From contig NZ_VFIA01000007.1 in the NCBI RefSeq assembly GCF_014282275.1, positions 124,001 to 188,000 on the forward strand: a DNA stretch of 64,000 bases. Direction: 5' to 3'. This stretch comes from Spirosoma utsteinense. Lineage in GTDB: Bacteria; Bacteroidota; Bacteroidia; Cytophagales; Spirosomataceae. Below the pieces are notes generated by a model that saw only the letters and a list, made by a program, of their open reading frames with translations, was not told the origin of the DNA and made no database searches. A program made the translations under genes and the position numbers. How positions within the stretch are numbered: the first letter of the stretch is position 1; every line of letters starts with the position of its first letter. Positions 19,301-30,148 of this stretch are shown here, in pieces.

Positions 19301-21185
19301 GGTTGTTACCGCTGCTTAGAGCCAGCGTAAAGCCCCGTGACTCGAATGACCCTACGTCCGTTGCCCCAACCCGGCCGATGCCCCGCTGATCAGTGGTGGG
19401 GGCATCGGTGGCCGTACCGGCATTGATAGCCGGGCTACCGGGTAACAGGGCGTGCGTTTGTAATGATCCCCCGTTGTTATCAAGGGGAGCCAACAGGGCA
19501 TTGACGCCTGTTTGGTTGTTGTTGACTCCGCTGGTCAGGCCCCCCGAGCCACCTGTACCAATCACATTGAACGAAGACGGAGCCAAAATGCTACCAGTGC
19601 CTGTAATCGCGATGTTACTAGCCGCAGTACCGGCACCATTGGTATTACCCGCTATAATACAGTTAATCAGCAACAGGTTACCATTGTTGATTCTCACTCC
19701 ACCACGCGTGCCCCGGTTGCGGGTGATCGTGCAGTTGACCACTGTTTGACTACCCCCTTCGGTAGTAACGCCACCATCTCCCGTGTTACCACTGATTGTA
19801 CAATTACTAATCAGGGCGGCATCCCGTAAAAACAGGCCACTGGCTGCTCCTGATGTATTACCTTCAAACAGACAACCCGTTACCGTTGTATTCGGACTTT
19901 CGACGCTTATACCACCGCCTACATTGGCGGTATTGCTGGTAAAGGCACTGTTGACGACACTTAAAAGCGCGCCCTGGTGGTAGATTCCCCCGCCGAGTAC
20001 CCCCGCAGTATTGCTCGTGAAGGTGCAATTAGTGACCGTTAGCCGCGCACTGCCTCCATTATTTCGAATAGCCCCCCCATCGAAAGAGGCCCGGTTGTTC
20101 AGAAAGGTACAGTTGGAGACTGTTAATGTGCCGCCGTTATTAAAAGCTCCCCCCTGAGATCCGGAAGCAAAGCCGTCGGCTATCGTGAAGCCAGCGAAAC
20201 TCACCGTCACACTACTGGGAACGGTAAACAGCCGGTAATCGCCCCCCGAACTTCGGCGAATGGTGAGGTTGCTGGCTCCCGGCCCCACAAAGGCAATATT
20301 TTTGGTGATGCTGGGCAGCGCACTGGCCAGGTTAATGGTGCCGCTGGCCGTGGCCGTAATAGTGAAGGGTGCCGGACAAGTGGTGGCCGCTATGTCGAGC
20401 ATGGCCTGCCGCAAACTACCCGCTCCCGCATCGTCGGTGTTGGTAACGGTGTAGGTGGAAGAACAGGCAGCTACAAAGGCCATTCCCTGCATACTGAACG
20501 TACCGGTGCCGGGGGGCGTAAACAGCACGCTGCTTACGCTACTGGTTCGGTCAATAGCAAGAATTCGGGGGGTATTGGTGCGGTTGTCAGCCGCAATGAT
20601 GTGGTTATTCGTGGCATCAACGGCCAGATCGTCGGGTAAATTAATAAAGCTGGTAGCCAGTTGGGTGTCCCCTGTTCCATTCAAAGAAATACGTCTCAGT
20701 TGATCCCCGTTGGTGGCTGCGTATGCGTCGCTGATTACGTAGTAGAGGTAACTGTTGGTCGGGTCAATAGCCAGACTGGAGCAGGAACTGGTCGAACTGG
20801 CGGTGCTCACAAACGTACTGTTGGCACCGGTTGAGAGATTGACCGAATAAATCTTGGGTGCAACGGTTGTTCGCTGCTCGGCGATGAACGCGCGGTTGTT
20901 GGCGATGTCGATGGCTATTACACCAGGATTATCGGCAAAACTGGTGGCAATCTGCGCATCTCCCGTTCCATCGGCGTTAACTTTCCGGAACTGATCGGTT
21001 CGGGTGGTGGCAGATCCGTCGCTCAATGTATAGTAAATCTGAGCCTTGCCGGGCAATACACTGATTAGCATCAGCCCCAGCAACACCGGCCACATAGATC
21101 GAAACGGACGATACGTCGATAGTCGGAAATTGAGTAAGACGTTGATGCGGGCAATTAGACGGATTAAAAGGGAGACGTTTACCAT
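13371..21185 (-). CDS. Giant mosaic secreted surface protein with T9SS sorting domain
   Basis: A 2604-residue exported protein. Order of parts, by approximate residue: hydrophobic signal 31-49; YWTD/SMP-30-like beta-propeller repeats 50-245; parallel beta-helix 340-620 with repeated NCTF/GGGI turns; Ig-like and SprB-like modules 630-1060; an LRR cap then about eight plant-type leucine-rich repeats of 24 residues (LTNLxxLxLxxNxLxGxIP) 1060-1300; more Ig-like modules; a tandem 72-residue repeat 1540-1938; an Ig domain with GYQWYKNN 1940-2020; three approximately 100-residue modules starting with TLNC/TLTC alternating with cadherin-like putative-Ig domains 2025-2510; and a type IX secretion C-terminal sorting domain ending QTVKVLNR. 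The likely place is the cell surface, as an adhesin or glycan-contacting scaffold; no catalytic motif was seen. M31 (21095) is an alternative start that would give a more standard signal peptide. Function is unknown. Confidence 0.85.
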   Translation of the reverse strand: MVNVSLLIRLIARINVLLNFRLSTYRPFRSMWPVLLGLMLISVLPGKAQIYYTLSDGSATTRTDQFRKVNADGTGDAQIATSFADNPGVIAIDIANNRAFIAEQRTTVAPKIYSVNLSTGANSTFVSTASSTSSCSSLAIDPTNSYLYYVISDAYAATNGDQLRRISLNGTGDTQLATSFINLPDDLAVDATNNHIIAADNRTNTPRILAIDRTSSVSSVLFTPPGTGTFSMQGMAFVAACSSTYTVTNTDDAGAGSLRQAMLDIAATTCPAPFTITATASGTINLASALPSITKNIAFVGPGASNLTIRRSSGGDYRLFTVPSSVTVSFAGFTIADGFASGSQGGAFNNGGTLTVSNCTFLNNRASFDGGAIRNNGGSARLTVTNCTFTSNTAGVLGGGIYHQGALLSVVNSAFTSNTANVGGGISVESPNTTVTGCLFEGNTSGAASGLFLRDAALISNCTISGNTGDGGVTTEGGSQTVVNCTITRNRGTRGGVRINNGNLLLINCIIAGNTNGAGTAASNIAITGTGSILAPSSFNVIGTGGSGGLTSGVNNNQTGVNALLAPLDNNGGSLQTHALLPGSPAINAGTATDAPTTDQRGIGRVGATDVGSFESRGFTLALSSGNNQSATVGTAFANPLQVTVSSSNSEPVDGGVVTYTGPGSGAGISPSPVSATIVSGVAGASVTANATTGGPYMVAATAIGVSPTVNFSLTNTPAAPTISGFTTLDNTVCVGSPITFTATVGNVSPPYAYTLSNGTNSTTGNTASTAFSQNLTATGSSSQSFTLTVSDGGLSATATTTVTVNALPVATLISSGALTCAQISVTLTASGGTSYTFTAPGGTVLAGSGNTRTVSSPGTYSVTIANASGCLSTTSTTVISNTAVITTSNPATNTVGINTSFNQTFTASGGVSPYSYSIASGTLPTGLSLATTGILSGTPTQGGSFTITVRGSDANGCSDLGPAYVLTVNATPTITGFAATSGTVCAGGPTTFTASIGNVTGSYSYTLTNGSSLTAGTKSGASFSQLVTVSGSGLQTFTLTVGNNGFTVTATTNLTLANSPDYQPLVDLYNATNGAGWLRKAGWGNCDPCTGNNGAPWSDVVCTNGRVTQLTLFLNNLVGTLPASLSALTNLESLQLYNNRLSGSIPASLSALTNLRTLDLFSNELTGSIPASFSALTSLQFLNLYSNQLSGTIPDGLGALTNLESIQLYGNTLTGSIPASLGALTNLRTLNFLDNQLTGSIPASFSALTNLQTLNLSYNQLSGTIPPGLGLLTGIQTLNFFSNGLSGCFPASLSALCGGGRSITFNANAGLPGSGDFAAFCQPLSATASTTSTQVTIGNTIRLNASGGAYYSWSGPNNFTASIANPNFPATSTNQSGIYSVTVSNGRCDVTAIASVSVTVLSNAPTLTGFEATPDVVCVGSPLTFTATVGNVSGTYAYTLTNGSSTTTGSSSNTALSLNRTASGSGVQSFSLTVRDNSLSTTAISSVTVTALPLASLVNNGPLTCAQTSVTLTASGGTIGEPYSYTFANASGILGVPGTTNTLFVSLPGTYSVTVANASGCTAMASTSVSSSTAVPSVSISPSSATLTCASPSVTLTAVGTGTVLWSTGATSPSIIVSTAGTYSVTLTNGSGCVNTASSVITSSTAVPSVSISPSSATLTCASPTATLTAVGTGSVLWSMGATSPSITVSTAGTYSVTLTNGSGCINTASSVITSSTAVPSVSISPSSATLTCASPSVTLTAVGTGSVLWSTGATSPSITVSTAGTYSVTLTNGSGCVNTASSVITSSTAVPSVSITPSSATLTCASPTATLTAVGTGTVLWSTGATTPSITVSTAGTYSVTLTNGSGCVNTASTSVSSSTAVPSVSISPSSATLTCASPSVTLTAVGTGSVLWSTGATSPSITVSTAGTYSVTLTNSSGCVASASVLIEQGLDPELAIIHQPISATSVLVGATVSTGVVVSGSPTGYQWYKNNLASPVVGQTSATLSLLNVQLSDAGSYSVVITGACKAITSTPFNLSVSSPVIDTSPFAITAVTTLNCTPIQPNRFSVSFTPRYSGLNGQPITFRVTNELLPTTESGPYTIQLYSDNPVIGLRSTQGGTPGEALFSYNWLEACRASEATNTPPRLVMAIPPQSATVGVGFSYVIPQGTFTDDQTPGSLRLSAQGLPLGLNLSGFTISGVPSTATGSFVSVIITATDPDGLSVSTSFGFMVEPAPLEPPLPSQPFALTGVSMLTCTPIANRININFSPRYAGLNGQAIAFSVVNELASTNERGPFSLTLYRDNPIITLRATQTGSVGEASFVYDWLAACASSGQDNTAPRVISPVGNQTVVAGSPVNINLSNVFLDQETPQNLNLSARGLPPGLTVTGTALLGVASTLAGSPYSVTLTATDPGGLSTSTNFDISIISPVVSPTVGEPTSFSLTGVQTLNCVVVNAGLRTVTFQPQYGGVTGQAITFGVVNELGATSQPGPYTLNLYTDNPSILLKATQRGSVGEASFVYNWLAACSGGNARRSVETVAPLEVLVLGNPLSNGQLRLEVHGAKGQSLQFMLTDERGRLIGSHGVKAAGVVETHTFGLEPQPAGVLVLRVSTPGQTQTVKVLNR
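15370..16610 (-). repeat. 216-bp tandem repeat array inside the giant gene
   Basis: A landmark CA(G/A)CCGCT recurs at 15421, 15637, 15853, 16069, 16285 and 16501: exactly 216 bases apart each time. Each unit encodes 72 residues beginning near SSTAVPSVSISPSSATLTCA and ending in a GSGC turn. Units are nearly identical in DNA, which implies recent duplication or gene conversion. It also makes the copy number a likely assembly weak point. Confidence 0.95.
17290..17900 (-). repeat. Leucine-rich repeat stretch of the giant gene
   Basis: A 72-base (24-residue) period encodes consecutive plant-type LRRs, each with the SIPASL/TIPxxL turn and an asparagine ladder. They follow a cysteine-containing cap with GNCDPCTGNNGAPW. 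DNA similarity between units is visible (CTGGCCGGAATACT recurs) but lower than in the 216-bp array. Confidence 0.85.
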
Positions 21186-21612
21186 AATTGGAATGCTGAT
21201 TAAAGGGAGGATAGATCAGGTAAAGCAAAAGGTAGTTAACGCAGATAGCACTGACGCAGCACCTAAGCAATGGCGATAAAACCAGGTAATCTCCGTGACC
21301 AGCAAAGTCGGCAACCGACCGTGCTAGTCACGGAGTCAGAAAAAAGAGGAAGGTTTTACCGGTTACCGGGCTTGAGCAATCCTGATCTTATTTCTTGTTG
21401 ATTTTAGGAGAAGGGGCCAGTTGACCAATACATTTCTGGACGCCTAATTACCCCGGCAAGTACCGTCAATCCCCGCTCAATCATTGACGCTCTCGTTGCA
21501 TTCTTTATCGCTGGTGTTACAGGGGTATAAAAAAAGCCCGGATTTACGGGCTTTGAGGAAATAAACGACACTTTTTAGCTACCAATATTCAATAAATAAC
21601 AACTTTTTAGTG
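21186..21612. other. 427-base non-coding gap upstream of the giant gene
   Basis: No gene is seen. It holds a structured element at 21291-21335, made of an outer stem CTCCGTGAC paired with GTCACGGAG and an inner GTCGG/CCGAC hairpin. It also holds the terminator of the upstream kinase gene at 21529-21554. The giant gene's promoter should lie in 21186-21500; I could not pick a convincing -7/-33 pair. Confidence 0.5.
21529..21554 (-). terminator. Intrinsic terminator of the hybrid kinase gene
   Basis: Read on the minus strand, the stem AAAGCCCG pairs with CGGGCTTT around a 6-base loop and is followed by a seven-T run. It lies 59 bases after the kinase stop codon. The classical form makes this a good call. 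Confidence 0.85.
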
Positions 21613-24573
21613 TCACTGTGGACTTAACTTACTACCGGCGCTCGAAGCCCGGCCATAGTGCGATGGCAACACACCGTACCGCTCCTGAAACACTTTGGCG
21701 AAGTAAGACAGACTGTCGAATCCAACGGCATGAGCGACCTGCGAAACGTTGTCGGCACCTGTCCGGAGCAGTTCGGCCGCCCGCGTCAGCCGGATATCAC
21801 GAATAAAAAGGGTAGCCGTGGTGTCGGTCAGGGCTTTCAGTTTGCGGTGTAGTTGAGTACGGCTCATGTTGACTCCTTCAGCCAGAGCCTCAACGGTGAA
21901 ATCGGCATCATCGAGGTGCTGCATGACAACCGCCGTCAGCCGGTCAAGAAATTTCTGTTCGGCGGCCAGTAAGGCTGGTTTGGCCGGTTCAGCCAGTTCG
22001 GGAACTGGTTGGGTTGCAGCAGGAAGCAGGGCTTTAGCGATAAAATGTTGGTAGAGCCGTTGCCGCTGCTGAATCAGATTGCGCACTCTGGCCCGAATCT
22101 CGACCCGGTTAAAGGGCTTGGTCAGGTAATCGTCGGCACCCAGTTCAAAACCTTCGATGCGGTCCTCGACGGTGGCTTTGGCCGTCAGCATCACCACCGG
22201 AATATGGCTGGTGGCCTCCCCTGTCTTCAACGCGCGACAGAAGCCAAACCCATCCAGCCGGGGCATCATCAGGTCGCATATAACGATATTGGGCAGCATA
22301 ACCGTGGCTCGCTCCAGCCCATCCTGCCCATCGATGGCTTCAATAACCTGGTAATCAGCCTCAAAAATACTCCGTACATAAGCCCGGATATCTGCATTAT
22401 CATCAATGACAAGCAGCAGGTTTTCGGGCGCTGATTGGGGGAGCAATTCAGTTACGGGAAGCGAGTCCACCGGAAAAGGCCTCAACTGGCTGGCTGACAA
22501 TACCATTCCCTGTTCGGATACGTGCTTGGCCACCAGTTGCATAACCGGTACGTCGGGCTGAGTGGCCTGCTGAACCAGCGACAAGACAGCAAGCTGAGGA
22601 GGATCGATGCCAACCAGCGGCAGCGTGACCGTAAACGTCGTGCCAACTCCTTCGGTGCTGGCTACGGCAATGGTGCCGTTCAGTACCCTGACCAGTTCAT
22701 CGACCATGGCCAGTCCTATCCCGGTGCCTTCGTAATTACGATTGGCTTTACCATCGACCTGATAAAAGCGGTCGAAAATCCTGGGCAGGTTAGCCACAGC
22801 GATGCCAATCCCCGTATCCCGAACCGAGATGACTAATGCGTGGGGCATGCCTTCGGTCTGGTAACTTACCGTCATGGCTACCTCGCTCCCATCCGGTGTA
22901 AACTTGAACGCATTGGCGAGGAGATTTGTGACAATTTTTTCGATCTTATCCCGGTCGAAGTTAGCCCAGTAACTGAGCCGACTCTGTTGAAAGGAGAACA
23001 AAATGACCCGGCTATCGGCCAGGGAATTGAACGCACTGGCCAGCGTCCGAAGAAAGGAGGCCATATCTCCCGGCTCGGGTTCGGCTTTCAGTTTACCGGC
23101 TTCCAGCTTGCTCAGATCAAGCAGCTGATTGATGAGGCTTAGCAACCGATTTCCATTTCGCTCCATCACGTTCAACATAGACTCGTTCGGAAAGCGTTCC
23201 TTCAAGTCGGCCAGTGGCCCCAGGATCAGGGTGAGTGGCGTACGGAACTCGTGACTGATGTTGGCAAAAAACTGCGTCTTTACCCCATTTAACTCCTGAA
23301 GTTTATCCACCTCCACTTTTTCCAGCATCAGCGCATTAGCCGTGGTGATGCGGTCTTTGATATAGGTCTGCACAATACGTCCCAACACCAGCGACATCGA
23401 CACCATCTCAACCGCCAGGGCCAGCAGCGCTAACTGGCTAATAACCGGCCTGTAGGAAATAATCGACAGGGATTGAAGCTGAAATAGAAAGAAAGGTATT
23501 GCACAAAATACGATAGGTAAGACAAAGTGGTAGCGAGTACGTTGAGGGGTGAACCAGATAAGAAATACGTTCAGAAAAAACAGGCCGTACATAAGTGTCA
23601 TCAGGTAGGCAAAAAATCGCCCGATAGCGTCCGTCTGAACGAAAATGGCGATCAACACGCCCGCTCCTTCCACGGCCATAACACCGAGCAGAAGCCACTT
23701 CAGAACTCTAAAAACCGGTCGATTATCCAGTAGGTTATACATCCAGACGGCCAAACCCAAGGGTAGCAGCCGCCCCATGCCGTAGTTCATCCAGTCCAGT
23801 AACCGGGGATACCCCGAGAATAAAATTGGGTAGATCCCCGTACGCGAGAGCGTAGACAGATACAGCAGAAACGTACAAACGGCGTAGAACCGAAATTGAG
23901 GGTCGGGAATAAAGCGAGCCAGGACAAAATTATTCAGCGACCGTAAGATGAACAGACCCAGAAACATCCAGATAGCAAAAATAGCGACCCGGCCTTTGCT
24001 CAGGTTGTAGTACTCATCCCATACTGTTACTTTGCCATACAGAGCCAGACTGCTCTTGATCCGAAAAAATACCGTAACCCGTGCGTTGGTTGGTAATTCA
24101 ACACGAAAAAACGGAGTCATGGCAAAAAAACCCTGGTCGACATAAGGACGCTTGAGACCGCCGGTTACATGCCTGACGTGCCCCTGGGGATACACCAGAT
24201 ATAGATCAACGTAATCCAGGGTAGTGGCATCCAGCAGCCCTAACAGCCAGTGCCTGGTGTTTTCCTGGCTACGATTTATCAGCTCGAAGCGAAACCAGTA
24301 CGCGCTGCTGCTAAACCCGTACTGAAAACTTTCCGACTTCTCCGGTTTGAAATCCCTTCGCTGACGCACTTGCTCAAACGTCAGTTGGCCCGTTTTATCC
24401 TCCAGAATGTTTATACGCGGCCCAACAGAGAGAAATCGGGTCGTGTCGTTCAAGACTGTAATGGTTGACAGATCTGATTGAATCAAGCCAGAAGGTACTT
24501 GCCTGGGAAACTCACTTTTTGGCTGAGCAAGAAGCCATGAAGGAAGAAATATCAGTAAATAAAGAAAGCGCAT
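21613..24573 (-). CDS. 7TM-sensor hybrid two-component system (histidine kinase + receiver + AraC HTH)
   Basis: One polypeptide of 986 residues combines sensing, phosphotransfer and DNA binding. Order: signal peptide (ending LLAQ); a periplasmic 7TMR-DISMED2-type beta domain (SSAYWFRFEL); seven membrane helices (7TMR-DISM type); HisKA with the phospho-accepting His441 in NISHEFRTP; HATPase with N box NLLANAFKF and DTGIGIA; receiver with Asp767 in ICDLMMP and the TAKA/KPF residues; and a C-terminal AraC HTH (VEALAEGVNMSRTQLHRKL ... VAHAVGFDSLSYFAKVF). I take ATG 24573 because the signal peptide starts there; an in-frame ATG at 24612 adds 13 residues and is less signal-like. It lies next to the xylan-type hydrolase cluster on the same strand and may control it. 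Most glycan hybrid systems carry a propeller sensor instead, so the ligand is open. Confidence 0.93.
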   Translation of the reverse strand: MRFLYLLIFLPSWLLAQPKSEFPRQVPSGLIQSDLSTITVLNDTTRFLSVGPRINILEDKTGQLTFEQVRQRRDFKPEKSESFQYGFSSSAYWFRFELINRSQENTRHWLLGLLDATTLDYVDLYLVYPQGHVRHVTGGLKRPYVDQGFFAMTPFFRVELPTNARVTVFFRIKSSLALYGKVTVWDEYYNLSKGRVAIFAIWMFLGLFILRSLNNFVLARFIPDPQFRFYAVCTFLLYLSTLSRTGIYPILFSGYPRLLDWMNYGMGRLLPLGLAVWMYNLLDNRPVFRVLKWLLLGVMAVEGAGVLIAIFVQTDAIGRFFAYLMTLMYGLFFLNVFLIWFTPQRTRYHFVLPIVFCAIPFFLFQLQSLSIISYRPVISQLALLALAVEMVSMSLVLGRIVQTYIKDRITTANALMLEKVEVDKLQELNGVKTQFFANISHEFRTPLTLILGPLADLKERFPNESMLNVMERNGNRLLSLINQLLDLSKLEAGKLKAEPEPGDMASFLRTLASAFNSLADSRVILFSFQQSRLSYWANFDRDKIEKIVTNLLANAFKFTPDGSEVAMTVSYQTEGMPHALVISVRDTGIGIAVANLPRIFDRFYQVDGKANRNYEGTGIGLAMVDELVRVLNGTIAVASTEGVGTTFTVTLPLVGIDPPQLAVLSLVQQATQPDVPVMQLVAKHVSEQGMVLSASQLRPFPVDSLPVTELLPQSAPENLLLVIDDNADIRAYVRSIFEADYQVIEAIDGQDGLERATVMLPNIVICDLMMPRLDGFGFCRALKTGEATSHIPVVMLTAKATVEDRIEGFELGADDYLTKPFNRVEIRARVRNLIQQRQRLYQHFIAKALLPAATQPVPELAEPAKPALLAAEQKFLDRLTAVVMQHLDDADFTVEALAEGVNMSRTQLHRKLKALTDTTATLFIRDIRLTRAAELLRTGADNVSQVAHAVGFDSLSYFAKVFQERYGVLPSHYGRASSAGSKLSPQ

Positions 24574-24854
24574 GTTGAGGTAGTTAGTCTTAAAGTAGAC
24601 AAAATACAACATGCAATGATTAGTTACCTATCCTTTGTAAATATCTACATATACTATAGATTTACATTTGTTTTCTACTTACGACATCCGCCCGGTCAAT
24701 CATCGGCATACGCGTCATTTGGTTGAATCAACTGACCAAACTTTCCCCTGTCATCGAAGGTAAAAATCAGCCTGGCGCGTTCGCTTTATCCTTCGGATTG
24801 GGATGTTCACCTGCTTTTTGAACGTACTTCCTGCTGCTGGTATGGGAGATGAAG

Positions 24855-25511
24855 TTAAGTGGAAATCCATCCGACTTTTCTACGCCAGGCATCATATTCC
24901 TGCTGCTCTAGTTGCCTTTCCCTTATCGTTGGTTGTTCTCCCTGCTCAACATTCATGCGGGCTGTCAGTTCGACTAACCGCTCCTCCACGGTGTTGAGTC
25001 CTAACGTCTGGCGACGTTGGTTCACTTGCCCCATCGAACCGTCAAGTTGATAGGGCATAAGTCGGCCTTGTTCGTCGTCTACAAACTGAGTCCCATACGA
25101 TTGGGGGCGATTCTCAAACAGGGCAATCCTGTCTGACAGAAAAGCTAAATTGACTGGATTGATCGTCCGGCCTGTTTCCTGCTCTTTCAATAAAGCAAGG
25201 GCGCTTTTCATGAATGAAGGCAAGCTGATGGCGTGTTGAACAATCAACCAGGCGGCTTCACTGGCCTCCTCACCAACTTGTTCCTGCGCTGGCCAGCCAA
25301 TTTGAACAATTATTTCCTGAAGTCGCCGGGCATTATCAAGATGCACCGCTTCCATTTCCGGGTTATATCCACGGAATAGCTTTCCCTCCGTAATAAGTCG
25401 TTCTCTAACCTCAAGGTCGTGCCTGCGTCGTTCGATCAACTCATTTGCTATGTCAGGATACAACATCTGAATCAGATTGAGTGGATATTGTTGAGCGGTT
25501 AATTTTTCCAA
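24855..25511 (-). CDS. DUF6624 domain protein
   Basis: A 218-residue protein without signal peptide. The motifs NELIERRRHDLEVRERL, QIGWPAQEQVGEEASEAAW, LIVQHAIS, LAFLSDRIAL and the end QSYGTQFVDDEQGRL fit the DUF6624 family, whose function is not known. The frame opens with TTG at 25511 directly after a stop; ATG 25466 is the first ATG and keeps the conserved part intact. It sits 32 bases downstream of the GH10 gene on the same strand but has no carbohydrate-enzyme feature, so it may be a passenger. The 281 bases between it and the kinase gene hold nothing I can name. Confidence 0.7.
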   Translation of the reverse strand: MEKLTAQQYPLNLIQMLYPDIANELIERRRHDLEVRERLITEGKLFRGYNPEMEAVHLDNARRLQEIIVQIGWPAQEQVGEEASEAAWLIVQHAISLPSFMKSALALLKEQETGRTINPVNLAFLSDRIALFENRPQSYGTQFVDDEQGRLMPYQLDGSMGQVNQRRQTLGLNTVEERLVELTARMNVEQGEQPTIRERQLEQQEYDAWRRKVGWIST

Positions 25512-25543
25512 TCAGGTGTGCAAGCGGTCGCCGGAACCCAGGC

Positions 25544-26656
25544 TTATTTTTTTGTTCCGATCACCGAGTAGAAAGCAGGCTTGGGCTGATTCTTCCGGTC
25601 GAACAGCAGCGGGTAGCTGGTCCGGCCCCGGATGGGCCAGTTGTTCAGCCAGCTATTGGCGTCGTTGACACCCCAGAACGTTACACGGGTAACCTTGTCT
25701 TTATGCTTCAGGAAGAGCTTGAACAGGGCTTCGTAATCAGCGGCCAACTGTTGCTGAACGGAGTCGGGCAGGGCGGTAGGATATGGATTCGATTGTTCGT
25801 TGGCGACCATGCGCTGCCCCACATCGGCCCCCTGAAAGTTGCGGGGTAACACCTCAATGTCCAGCTCCGTAAACATCACCTTCACCCCTAGGGCGGCATA
25901 CTGAAGAATACTTTCTTCAATATCTTTCAACGGTACTTTGCCTACGTGCCAGTGCCCCTGAATGCCGACGCCGTCGATACGTACCCCGGCAGCTTTGATC
26001 TTCTTTACGAGTTCAATACAACCCGCCCGCTTTTTGGGTTGCTCGTTGTTGTAATCGTTGTAATACAACTCCGTTTTGGGCGATGCCTGCTGCGCCAGCC
26101 GGAACGCTTCCGTCACGAAATCCTCGCCGAGGTATTGCAGGAACACCGATTTGCGCATCGTGCCATCTTCATTGAGCGCTTCGTTCACCACGTCCCACGA
26201 ATACACTTTATCCTTATAATGCCCGGCCACGGTTTTGATGTGGTCGGTAAAGAATGTGCGGATCGAATCCTGACTCTTGATGCCCCGAATGAACGACGGC
26301 AACTGACTGTGCCAGATCAGCGTGTGCCCGTTGATTTTGATGTTGTGCTTCTCGCCAAAGTCAATGAGCTTGTCGCCCATTGTAAAATCGTAGGTATCCC
26401 ATTTGGGGTGGACCACCTCCGACTTCATGACGTTTTCGGGCGTAGCCATGTTGAACTGACGCGCAATGAAGGCCGTCATCTGGGGATCGCGCTCGTCGAT
26501 CTGGGCGTTATTCAGCGCCGTACCAATGCCAAAATCCTTCTTGAAGGTGTCTCTCAGCGAAGGAATTTGCTGCCCGAACGTGACATTCGGTAGCGTCAGG
26601 TTTGCCAGTACGAGAACAATCGTGCCTAGCTTGGCTATATTTCTGTGTGATATCAT
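25544..26656 (-). CDS. GH10 endo-1,4-beta-xylanase
   Basis: Cuts the beta-1,4-xylan backbone internally. A single catalytic (beta/alpha)8 domain follows a signal peptide (about 1-28, ending TFGQ), with no carbohydrate-binding module. The acid/base is Glu159 in WDVVNEAL and the nucleophile is Glu264 in FTELDIEV. Also seen are NGHTLIWHSQLP and GVGIQGHWH, both GH10 substrate-site blocks. At 370 residues it has the usual single-domain length. First (5'-most) gene of the lower cluster after a palindromic element; the gene order and the many esterases around it point to decorated xylan as the substrate. Confidence 0.96.
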   Translation of the reverse strand: MISHRNIAKLGTIVLVLANLTLPNVTFGQQIPSLRDTFKKDFGIGTALNNAQIDERDPQMTAFIARQFNMATPENVMKSEVVHPKWDTYDFTMGDKLIDFGEKHNIKINGHTLIWHSQLPSFIRGIKSQDSIRTFFTDHIKTVAGHYKDKVYSWDVVNEALNEDGTMRKSVFLQYLGEDFVTEAFRLAQQASPKTELYYNDYNNEQPKKRAGCIELVKKIKAAGVRIDGVGIQGHWHVGKVPLKDIEESILQYAALGVKVMFTELDIEVLPRNFQGADVGQRMVANEQSNPYPTALPDSVQQQLAADYEALFKLFLKHKDKVTRVTFWGVNDANSWLNNWPIRGRTSYPLLFDRKNQPKPAFYSVIGTKK

Positions 26657-26696
26657 ATTGATTTTTGCTCTAGAAGTTGAGTGTTTTTTTAGTTCT

Positions 26697-26811
26697 TTTT
26701 GTCATCCTGCTTTTGTCATCCCGAGGAACGAGGGATCTCCGGTAATAGGCAATTATTCCCATTTACCGGAGATCCCTCGTTCCTCGGGATGACAAAAGCA
26801 GGATGACAAAA
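26697..26811. repeat. Palindromic element copy 1
   Basis: A perfect 49-bp stem (26697-26745 with 26763-26811) and a 17-base loop. It holds the family core CCCGAGGAACGAGGGATC; each arm carries two GTCATCC heptamers. A third heptamer copy follows to 26826. It lies between the GH10 gene and the double esterase. This copy has CTCCGG where most have CTTCGG, in both arms. Confidence 0.95.
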
Positions 26812-26856
26812 GCGGGATGACAAAAGACGTCGAGTGACAATAAAACCGCCCATTCT

Positions 26857-28800
<1,944 letters not shown>

Positions 28801-28830
28801 TTACAAGCGAGTTTTTTGTCATGGCTCCTG

Positions 28831-28950
28831 CTTTTGTCATCCCGTTTTTTTGTCATCCCGACGATAGGAGGGATCTTCGGTAAATGCTAAAAATTGCCCC
28901 ACCCGAAGATCCCTCCTGCGTCGGGATGACAAAACCGGGATGACAAAAAA
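28831..28950. repeat. Palindromic element copy 2 (variant core)
   Basis: Lies between the double esterase and the next esterase. The core is a subtype: the left arm has CCCGACGATAGGAGGG, and the right arm corresponds to CCCGACGCAGGAGGG, so the stem is imperfect at its middle. Both arms continue into GATCTTCGG and carry extra GTCATCCCG heptamers; the left heptamer run starts near 28811. Confidence 0.9.
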
Positions 28951-28975
28951 CGTACTGACAGAAAAAAGCAGCTTA

Positions 28976-30136
<1,161 letters not shown>

Positions 30137-30148
30137 TTATTGAGATGA

